Shown here: piece after piece, positions 9,869-15,704 of the stretch
Numbering within the stretch: the first letter of the stretch is position 1
Layout of the letters: every line of letters starts with the position of its first letter
Source: a virus
Virus record (IMG/VR): IMGVR_UViG_3300009428_000061
Location: 1 to 26,251 of that record
Direction: 5' to 3' (one strand)
Length of the DNA: 26,251 bases
Position numbers and translations under genes: made by a program
The notes under the pieces: generated by a model
Databases searched by the model: none
Seen by the model: only the letters and a program-made list of their open reading frames with translations
What the model was told of the DNA's origin: nothing

Positions 9869-10771
9869 TTACTTAATTGGTTTACTAATACCTCTTAGTA
9901 CTTGAGTGAACTCTTCCATCTTTATATTAGAGAGTCTAATCTTTGCTTTTCTAGATTCTGCGAACCTTTCTTTCTTATATCTTTGAACTATATACTCTGG
10001 TATACCTGTTCTACCGGAAATAAGCCCATACATTATATGTTTGTATATAGCTTCTTCAGCGAACTTATGTACAACCATTTCGCTGTCAGTACCTAAACCA
10101 TCACTAATATATTTCAATGTTATAGTCTTACCAGCTAGATCTGAACTGAAGTGTATAAACCCAGTACTGTTATCAATATAAAAAGTACCATTGGATTGAG
10201 CATGTTGAGGATCTAACCCATATCTTCTACCTCTTTGATCAAGACCAAAATGATCCGTGTTATTGTAATCATAGTCTTGACCTGAAGATTCTATAGTATT
10301 GAATTTAGTTCTAGTATCAGAAGTATGCGGATTTATATTAGTCTCAGCGCTTCCCTGTATACTTATAGCGCCACCACTGAAGTTGTATGCACCAGTTTCT
10401 GCGTTTTGTGATATTGGAAATGGATTAGATGTTTTACCTGTAGGATACAAAGGCTTTTCAACACCACTAGAATCTACTCTAACTATCTTAGTGTAGTTAA
10501 CGTAGTCTTGAGGTAAATACATAACTAAAGTGTTAGGTACTTCTATCTCGTAAGCTTTGTGCGATCTTAATATATCGTAAGATAATTCTTGTATAGCTCT
10601 CATGCCGTGAAACTGGACATCGGTTCTACTAGCTTTACTAAGTATCTTACCCTCGCCAACGTATACAACCATGAATGAACTTATTATCTCATCTAAAGAT
10701 ACGAATTGATAGTTACCCTTATCTGTGCTGGTATTATAGGCTTCTTGTGTTGTGCCATTTAATAGTCCCAT
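9869..10771 (-). CDS. Neck / head-tail connector protein, 300 aa
   Basis: Probably a ring or adaptor protein between portal and tail. From memory it resembles the conserved structural protein that precedes the stabilisation gene in crAss-like and marine relatives: an N-terminal helical segment (SLDEIISSFMVVYVGEGK, then FHGMRAIQELSYDILR, about residues 24-70), then a beta domain (VPNTLVMYLPQDYVNYTKIVRV), then a C-terminal helical part (about residues 230-290) with HKFAEEAIYKHIMYGLISGR. No enzymatic motif, signal or membrane span. It starts 2 nt after the stop of the 243-aa neck gene in a TAA-TT-ATG-G junction, and the stabilisation gene follows 6 nt after its own stop. Assignment to one specific ring protein is not possible from sequence alone. 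Confidence 0.75.
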   Translation of the reverse strand: MGLLNGTTQEAYNTSTDKGNYQFVSLDEIISSFMVVYVGEGKILSKASRTDVQFHGMRAIQELSYDILRSHKAYEIEVPNTLVMYLPQDYVNYTKIVRVDSSGVEKPLYPTGKTSNPFPISQNAETGAYNFSGGAISIQGSAETNINPHTSDTRTKFNTIESSGQDYDYNNTDHFGLDQRGRRYGLDPQHAQSNGTFYIDNSTGFIHFSSDLAGKTITLKYISDGLGTDSEMVVHKFAEEAIYKHIMYGLISGRTGIPEYIVQRYKKERFAESRKAKIRLSNIKMEEFTQVLRGISKPIK

Positions 10772-10773
10772 AA

Positions 10774-11505
10774 TTAATTATTTTTTTTAGCCTCGTTCAT
10801 AGATTCGTTACGAAGAGCTACTTCTGCTAACGCTGGCTTTTTCATAGATATTCCTGCAAGCTCTAATATTTTATTAACTAAAGAACCTTCCTCAGATGCA
10901 TGCAATTCAAAGTTAACTGCTGAGTTAGCATTGTATAATGCTTTATTATTAACAACAACATAAGCCCATTTAGGATCTGAAGGTTTAGCTATAAAATTGC
11001 ATTTAAGATTAGATGTGCTATACACAGGGTCTGGTGCTGCAGGGGATAAGCTTATAGTTGTCTCAGATACTCTAACGTAAGCAGGTCTGCTTTTCATAGG
11101 CTTAACCTTTACGTTTAACTGCATGTTTAACATGTCTTCACTGTTAACTCTTTGAACTACTACACTTGCATCACTTGCACCACCTTCATATATTACATGA
11201 CCTAGTTTATGCACAGACGATGAAGTAGGTAGAGTACCAACAGCACTTGAAACATTTGACATAGCAACTGCGTACTTCTTAAAAGGAGACAACTGTTCTT
11301 CAAGCATATCAAGGTTATCACCATACTCATTATTAATACCAGGTATGAAATGATTCTTCTTAACATCGTTGAAGTAAGATTCAAATATGTCTAGTTGAGC
11401 TTTCCTAGAGAATAGGTTAAACTCCTGAGGTGTTATATAACCTCTCTGTTCTTTGTTTGCTATAGCTAGAACTTGCTGGTAAACGTTATCTATACCTACT
11501 GCCAT
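10774..11505 (-). CDS. Neck / head-completion protein, 243 aa
   Basis: The N-terminal helical part (VYQQVLAIANKEQRGYITPQ, then EFNLFSRKAQLDIFESYF, residues 8-42) is a pattern I associate with a conserved virion protein of marine Bacteroidota phages that lies between capsid and tail genes, where it probably forms part of the head-tail adaptor. The remainder is beta-rich with a basic C-terminus. The gene directly follows the 50-aa cysteine-motif gene (1-nt gap) and is followed after 2 nt by the 300-aa connector protein, so the three probably form one translational unit. No catalytic motif. The start ATG sits in the AATATGGC context without a Shine-Dalgarno motif. Confidence 0.75.
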   Translation of the reverse strand: MAVGIDNVYQQVLAIANKEQRGYITPQEFNLFSRKAQLDIFESYFNDVKKNHFIPGINNEYGDNLDMLEEQLSPFKKYAVAMSNVSSAVGTLPTSSSVHKLGHVIYEGGASDASVVVQRVNSEDMLNMQLNVKVKPMKSRPAYVRVSETTISLSPAAPDPVYSTSNLKCNFIAKPSDPKWAYVVVNNKALYNANSAVNFELHASEEGSLVNKILELAGISMKKPALAEVALRNESMNEAKKNN

Positions 11506-11506
11506 A

Positions 11507-11659
11507 TTATTTTATTTTGTAAGGGAACTGTTTATTCAACCAAACCCTTCTCTTGTTACATCCACAGTCTTCTTCTTTAGCCAAAAGCTTTACTAGGCTT
11601 TTTATACCAGTTAACCTGGTAAACTTCTCAACTGTGTCTCCTAATCCTTTTTCTTTCAT
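11507..11659 (-). CDS. Small conserved protein with Cys-Gly-Cys motif, 50 aa
   Basis: A 50-codon gene below the usual length cut-off. It starts with MKEKGLGDTVEKFTRLTGIK and contains EEDCGCNKRRVWLNKQFPYK near the end. The combination of GLGD, T..TGIKSLV and CGCxxR..LN..FPY recurs, from memory, in short proteins next to neck genes of Bacteroidota phages. The CxC pair could bind a metal or be structural. It is read in the same direction as its neighbours, and its TAA ends 1 nt before the ATG of the 243-aa neck gene. Its start lies about 45 bases past a strong terminator, so its transcript may begin at the TATAAT-like sequence (minus strand) just upstream of the ATG. Function unknown. Confidence 0.75.
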   Translation of the reverse strand: MKEKGLGDTVEKFTRLTGIKSLVKLLAKEEDCGCNKRRVWLNKQFPYKIK

Positions 11660-11703
11660 ATCAATATTATAGTTACATAGTAAGGAAAGTAGTTACTATT
11701 AGG

Positions 11704-11736
11704 CAAAAAAAATAGCCACCCGCAAGGATGGCTATT
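11704..11736 (-). terminator. Rho-independent terminator after the 109-aa gene
   Basis: On the minus strand, AATAGCCATCC, a TTGC loop and GGGTGGCTATT form an 11-bp stem with one G-T wobble, followed by an unbroken run of T. It begins about 20 bases after the stop of the 109-aa gene. It is the strongest terminator seen in the window and should separate head genes from the neck and tail genes, at least partly. Confidence 0.88.
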
Positions 11737-11756
11737 AATATTAGGTAAGTTAACTA

Positions 11757-12086
11757 CTATGTATCTAATGTAGTTACTATTGAAGCTATTGTACTAGAGC
11801 AGAACGTACCAGTAACGTCATCTGCTATTTCAATGAAACCATCAGAATGAGTTCCATTGATAGTCGATAAAATATCGTGCATACAAGCTTTTTCAGTATC
11901 AGCGGTAACTAACGTTATAGTAACGATATCCTTAAGACCACCAGCGGTAGCATTAAGTTCGTTGTTACCAGGTAAGAATGTCATAACAACAGTAGTACCG
12001 TTCACTGTTTCCATTTTAGTCATACGAGATACTGGTACACAAAGAGTTGTGTCAGCAGCGTCTCTAAAGTAAAGCATTTTTTCCAT
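11757..12086 (-). CDS. Small head-associated protein, 109 aa
   Basis: A compact, acidic, Thr/Val-rich, beta-strand-dominated protein (for example TTVVMTFLP, then DIVTITLVT). It has three cysteines, one near residue 16 and two in the C-terminal half. No membrane span or catalytic motif is seen. It is the only gene between two terminators, so it has its own transcript boundaries, which suits a protein needed in many copies such as a head-decoration or capsid-stabilising protein. That role is inferred only. The start is the first ATG (MEKMLYF); a second ATG three codons later is also possible. The leader contains a run of seven-base repeats and no Shine-Dalgarno motif. Confidence 0.7.
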   Translation of the reverse strand: MEKMLYFRDAADTTLCVPVSRMTKMETVNGTTVVMTFLPGNNELNATAGGLKDIVTITLVTADTEKACMHDILSTINGTHSDGFIEIADDVTGTFCSSTIASIVTTLDT

Positions 12087-12129
12087 TTCTTTTGTTTTTA
12101 ATGGATTAATAAATAATTGTTTGTGAATT

Positions 12130-12157
12130 AAGGTTTAAAGTTTAAGGTTTGAGGTTT
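12130..12157. repeat. Four tandem 7-bp repeats (RARGTTT)
   Basis: Plus-strand units AAGGTTT, AAAGTTT, AAGGTTT and GAGGTTT follow each other without gaps. They lie in the 96-bp space between the terminator that ends the 281-aa gene and the start of the 109-aa gene. They could be a binding site in the 109-aa leader or simple replication slippage. Confidence 0.7.
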
Positions 12158-12170
12158 GTGATATTAATTG

Positions 12171-12194
12171 GAAAGAAAACGGTTAAGATAACCG
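12171..12194 (-). terminator. Rho-independent terminator overlapping the stop codon of the 281-aa gene
   Basis: On the minus strand, CGGTTA, TCT and TAACCG form a perfect 6-bp stem followed by TTTTCTTT. The TAA stop codon of the 281-aa gene is the first part of the descending arm, so a ribosome finishing the gene would cover the hairpin. The stem is short, so termination may be partial. Confidence 0.65.
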
Positions 12195-13028
12195 CTTCTC
12201 AATATTAGTGTATACTTCCATACCTTCATCAGTTTTAAACCACTGTGCAAGTGCAGAGTACGGGTGTTCGTCAAACGGAACTGTCATAAGTTTTCTATCA
12301 GTTGATCCCCACATAAAGTGACGTTGATCTTGTGATAACTTTATAATGTTTAGTTCAGTTGCTTTAATACCAAAGTTTCTTAATACAACGTTGTCATCAT
12401 TGACTAGTTCTAAGAATAGCTCTGGGTTTCTTTTAGCGTATAATAGTAAATCTCTTTTAAGTTCCTTAGAACTCATCTTAGATACTTTAGACCCAATCTC
12501 AACACGCATAACAGCTTCAGCCATATCAATGTCTAATCCCATTGCTGCGTTTAATGCTTCAATCTCCATTTCTAACCAATCGATTTCTCTTTCAGCTATC
12601 TTCTGAGGTTGTAGTTCTTTAAATACCTTATCTCTATGTGGGTGATACAGAGATAATAGTTTTTGTAATGTTACTTTATTTTTAGGTACAAATAAAACTC
12701 CTTGTCTAAATATAATATGAGATAACCTTTGGTCACCTTGCATTTCATCTACAAATACAGTTCTTTGATTTTCACAGTACTTTAACTCTCTTTCGAAACC
12801 TAATTCCTCATCGAAGTAATAAATACCAGCGCTTCTTACAGATTTACTTAAAGGCTTTTTACCACCTGCTATAAGGTATGTTCTATCTTTAATTTCCCAC
12901 TTATCTTTTACAACCGGGACACTGATTACTTTTTTACTGACAGCCACAGGTTCTACTGCTACTTCTACTGCTTGTTCTACTTGAGACTGTTCTTTAGCCT
13001 CAGTTTTCTTTGTTTGCTTTTTAGCCAT
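12183..13028 (-). CDS. Virion-associated protein downstream of capsid, 281 aa
   Basis: The first 45 residues are low-complexity and charged (KKQTKKTEAKEQ, then Val/Glu/Ala-rich), which looks like a flexible tail. A folded part then begins at about KWEIKDRTYLIAGGKKPLS. From memory, the segment IIFRQGVLFVPKNKVTLQKL followed by LYHPH (about residues 104-130) recurs in proteins next to the capsid gene in marine Bacteroidota phages. The C-terminal half is helical (WLEMEIEALNAAMG, then KELKRDLLLYAKRNPELF). No enzyme motif is visible. It lies between terminators at 13048-13083 and 12171-12194, so it can be expressed apart from the capsid. It is likely a head-associated protein of unknown function. 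Confidence 0.7.
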   Translation of the reverse strand: MAKKQTKKTEAKEQSQVEQAVEVAVEPVAVSKKVISVPVVKDKWEIKDRTYLIAGGKKPLSKSVRSAGIYYFDEELGFERELKYCENQRTVFVDEMQGDQRLSHIIFRQGVLFVPKNKVTLQKLLSLYHPHRDKVFKELQPQKIAEREIDWLEMEIEALNAAMGLDIDMAEAVMRVEIGSKVSKMSSKELKRDLLLYAKRNPELFLELVNDDNVVLRNFGIKATELNIIKLSQDQRHFMWGSTDRKLMTVPFDEHPYSALAQWFKTDEGMEVYTNIEKRLS

Positions 13029-13047
13029 AATATAATATAATAGAATT

Positions 13048-13083
13048 AAAAAAAATAAAAGACCAGAGCCGAAGCTCCGATCT
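13048..13083 (-). terminator. Rho-independent terminator after the major capsid gene
   Basis: On the minus strand, AGATCGGAGC, a TTCG tetraloop and GCTCTGGTCT form a 10-bp stem with two G-T wobbles, followed by a T-rich tract of about 13 bases. It begins about 15 bases after the capsid stop at 13098. The stable TTCG loop and T tract make this a convincing terminator that limits read-through from the abundant capsid message. Confidence 0.88.
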
Positions 13084-13097
13084 ATTTAATATATATA

Positions 13098-13331
13098 CTA
13101 GTTCAACAACATGAAGTTGTTAGCACCTTGAGTAACTAAACATCTTTCTGATAAGAAGTTCATAGTCATTGCATCTAAATCTGAAGTAGTAGCTCCAACC
13201 GAACCAGTGGTCCAAGTTTTAAGTTTTCTAGATTCAGTTTGAGAAGCTCTATAACGAACGTGTAAGAAAGGACGTTTAAGGTTTTTACCTAAGTTCTCAT
13301 CATAAACAGAAGATACACCAGCTGGGATCAT
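13098..13331 (-). CDS. Major capsid protein, C-terminal part, in a shifted frame
   Basis: From its first ATG this frame encodes 77 residues (MIPAGVSSVYDENLG to SERCLVTQGANNFMLLN). The frame stays open upstream to 13391 and gives 20 more capsid-like residues (LATRGGINENATAG and on to GEDIRGV). Those residues abut the last codon of the 377-residue capsid ORF, so this is the missing C-terminus of the same HK97-fold protein, not an independent gene. One extra base near 13388-13391 would join the two into a 474-aa protein, close to the size I expect for crAss-like capsids. An AGAGGTG sequence lies just before the ATG and could allow separate initiation, but it also encodes the continuous capsid sequence. 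The SERCLVTQGANNFML ending is typical of these capsids from memory. Confidence 0.8.
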   Translation of the reverse strand: MIPAGVSSVYDENLGKNLKRPFLHVRYRASQTESRKLKTWTTGSVGATTSDLDAMTMNFLSERCLVTQGANNFMLLN

Positions 13332-13387
13332 AACACCTCTAATGTCTTCTCCAGCAGTAGCATTTTCATTGATACCACCACGAGTAG

Positions 13388-14521
13388 CTAGTCATTTAAG
13401 TATTTCCAGTCAGACTTGTAGAAGTCATAAGAACCTCTTCTGAAACCAGAGAAACCTAAGTTTAAAGCCATATCCTCGTCGTTGTCGAATACACCGTAAG
13501 AAGTACCACCAGCACCATAAGAATTCATAGAAGCTAACATGTCGTCAATAGCAAGAGCTGAAGCTCTATTTACAAACATCATATTTTCTTCAATAGCACC
13601 ATTCTTATCGAACTCAGCTAGGATAGCGTCGAATTCAGCTAAATCAGTAGCAGCGTTAACACCAGTAACGCCAGAAGATTGGTGACCTCTAGATTTGATT
13701 GCAGCGAATAAACCTTCAGTACCAACTAAACCGTTTGCACCACCTAAGATAGTAGAAGCATCTGCAGCTTTTTCTGATTCAATCATACTCATCTCTAAGT
13801 AATCAGAGAAACGTGAACGAGTATCACCAGCAGCTTTTAAGTACCACAAGTAACCATTTTGTCCGTCCTCACCTGAAACTTCAACCCAACCAATTTGAGA
13901 AGCATCAGAACCTGAAACCTCATACTGATCTTTAAGTATAATCGGCTTGTTAGTGAAAGTAGTAAAAGAAGGCTTGTTAGAGCGAGCTCCACTGTAAGCA
14001 GTTCCTTTAGAGTTTTCAGAACCAAACACTAATACTCTAAGGTCGTTATCACCATCAGCGAAATTCATGTCCGATAAATGAGCACCACCGTAAGGTAAAG
14101 CAGTTATAGTTTGATTACCCGCAGCAGCTACAGTTACTAAAGCAGTAACAGTTTGTCCACCGCCTGAAATTAATACTTGGTCACCAACACGGACACCATG
14201 AGTAGTAGTTTGTTCTACACCGTCAATATCATGAGTAATGTTGATAGTACTAGCAGCGGCAGATAAGCAGTCCGCTCTATAAGAAAGGTGTAATCTACCT
14301 TGCTCTGACCAAACAACTTGATCAGCAGACATAGCTTCTTCTGCACCTACTTGATCTAAGAATCCTGCGATAGTACGCTTACCGTATACCTCAGCTTCTT
14401 TCTCCATTAAGTCTGGAAGGTACTGTTGTGCCCAACCATTGTCTTGGATGTCTAAATAATTGTCCGACGTAACTGCTTGCACTGATGCAGCTTGGAACGA
14501 CGATCTTGCTGTAATTGCCAT
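13388..14521 (-). CDS. Major capsid protein, N-terminal 377 residues (frame broken)
   Basis: The main shell protein, expected to have the HK97 fold. Evidence is position directly after the acidic scaffold gene and resemblance, from memory, to capsids of marine relatives of crAss-like phages, notably the segment NGYLWYLKAAGDTRSRFSDY (about residues 223-242) followed by LEMSMIESEKAAD. A beta-rich insertion at about residues 90-170 may be a surface domain. The ORF stops at TAG (13388-13390) straight after SDWKYLND, while capsid sequence continues in the -1 frame. As written, the product lacks about the last 97 residues. The -1 frame has a TGA overlapping the last sense codons, so a normal slippery heptamer shift is not possible. 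An assembly indel or a true mutation is most likely. The leader is Bacteroidota-like (ACAAATTATGG). Confidence 0.9.
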   Translation of the reverse strand: MAITARSSFQAASVQAVTSDNYLDIQDNGWAQQYLPDLMEKEAEVYGKRTIAGFLDQVGAEEAMSADQVVWSEQGRLHLSYRADCLSAAASTINITHDIDGVEQTTTHGVRVGDQVLISGGGQTVTALVTVAAAGNQTITALPYGGAHLSDMNFADGDNDLRVLVFGSENSKGTAYSGARSNKPSFTTFTNKPIILKDQYEVSGSDASQIGWVEVSGEDGQNGYLWYLKAAGDTRSRFSDYLEMSMIESEKAADASTILGGANGLVGTEGLFAAIKSRGHQSSGVTGVNAATDLAEFDAILAEFDKNGAIEENMMFVNRASALAIDDMLASMNSYGAGGTSYGVFDNDEDMALNLGFSGFRRGSYDFYKSDWKYLND

Positions 14522-14542
14522 AATTTGTAATTTAAAGTTTAA

Positions 14543-15679
14543 TTATTTCTTTTTTCTAATCTTGAATTTAAAGTCATTCGAGTCATCACCCAATACTCTA
14601 ACTTTCATACCACCTACGTTTGTTTCACCGTTTACATTGTGAGTACTTCTAGGACTCGCATTAATGTTTTTACTCTTTGCTACGGTATCTTTTATAGCAT
14701 CTGTCTTTCCTTGCTCGTAAAAATGTTGAGCTACAGCATCAGCGTTCATAGCCGTAAACAAAGACTTGTGATAACCTTTAGCATCTGCCATTTGATTGTT
14801 CTTGTCTAAAAACTTTTTAGCAAAATTATCAAGGCTACTTTGGTTGTTCTTAACATCTTCTACATTCTTAACATTAAACCTAAACTTTTTATCCCCGATC
14901 TCGTATTCAAAACCTTTGAATTTATCGTTGAATAGGTTGTTAGTTTTCTTGTTAAAAATATCCTTGTTAGTGTTTATTAAGTTATCAGTCTCTTCAGACT
15001 CCTTATTGTAACGATTGAAGAAACTTATTGCTTCCTGCTGCTCACTTGTAAGCTTGCTTCCTGCTTTAATTTCTTCATAATATTTGGACTTTTGCCCGTC
15101 CAGGTAGGCTCTCGCTTCAGCAACTTGCTCTTTCAAAGCGATTTTCTTTGATCTTATTGTTCTGTCATCGTCTACGTCTTCATCGAATCCGTATTTATCT
15201 TCTAGTAAGAAATCTCTTTCTTCAGATGAAAGATGTGATTTTGTCTTTTTATAATACTCATCCAGTACTTCTGAATTATCCATGTTAGCTACATCTCTAT
15301 TTAGACTAACATAATCCTCTACGCTACCACCAGTATCCTCCATGAAGTCAACTAATCTTTGTATGTTCTCAGGCAATGGATTCCCGTTAACTTTAGACTG
15401 CTCGACTATATCCTCTATAGCCTCTATAGTTTCTGATACTTCTTCTTCCGTATCAGTTATCTCCTCTAATGTTAATGCCTCTGGTTCTTTAGATTCTTCA
15501 CGATGTACTTCATCTGTAGAAGCTTCTTCATCAGTAATCTCTTCAGTTTCGGTTTCACTAACCGGTGGTTTACTTAAATCTACTTTGATAACACTATCAT
15601 CTCCAGCGCTTTCAAATTTAGACTCGTCAACCTGGTCTTCTGTAGTTTCTTCGACTACTTCGTTTTGTTCTTCTACCAT
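14543..15679 (-). CDS. Capsid scaffolding protein, 378 aa
   Basis: It lies between portal and major capsid genes, where the scaffold is normally encoded. The first 95 residues are strikingly acidic (EEQNEVVEETTEDQVDES, later EEITDTEEEVSETIEAIEDI). A long helical, coiled-coil-like middle follows (about residues 165-300). The C-terminus is short and basic (FKFKIRKKK), the type of end that binds the inner face of the capsid protein in many scaffolds. There is no membrane segment and no serine-protease motif, so removal during maturation would need another factor or exit of intact scaffold. The start ATG is the first in frame, 25 bases after the portal stop. The scaffold function is inferred from position and charge pattern. 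Confidence 0.78.
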   Translation of the reverse strand: MVEEQNEVVEETTEDQVDESKFESAGDDSVIKVDLSKPPVSETETEEITDEEASTDEVHREESKEPEALTLEEITDTEEEVSETIEAIEDIVEQSKVNGNPLPENIQRLVDFMEDTGGSVEDYVSLNRDVANMDNSEVLDEYYKKTKSHLSSEERDFLLEDKYGFDEDVDDDRTIRSKKIALKEQVAEARAYLDGQKSKYYEEIKAGSKLTSEQQEAISFFNRYNKESEETDNLINTNKDIFNKKTNNLFNDKFKGFEYEIGDKKFRFNVKNVEDVKNNQSSLDNFAKKFLDKNNQMADAKGYHKSLFTAMNADAVAQHFYEQGKTDAIKDTVAKSKNINASPRSTHNVNGETNVGGMKVRVLGDDSNDFKFKIRKKK

Positions 15680-15704
15680 AATAAAATACTATAAAATTAA
15701 AAAA

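Noticed and set aside
12130-12157. CRISPR-like repeats
   Set aside because: Units are 7 bp with no spacers; no array with 20-40 bp repeats exists in the window.
13098-13331. The 77-aa ORF as an independent gene
   Set aside because: Its reading frame carries capsid-like sequence upstream of the ATG right up to the end of the first capsid ORF, so it is the C-terminus of the same protein.
13331-13400. Programmed -1 frameshift at C TTA AAT before the capsid stop
   Set aside because: After a slip there the next -1 codon is TGA, so it would terminate at once; the heptamer is also not canonical.
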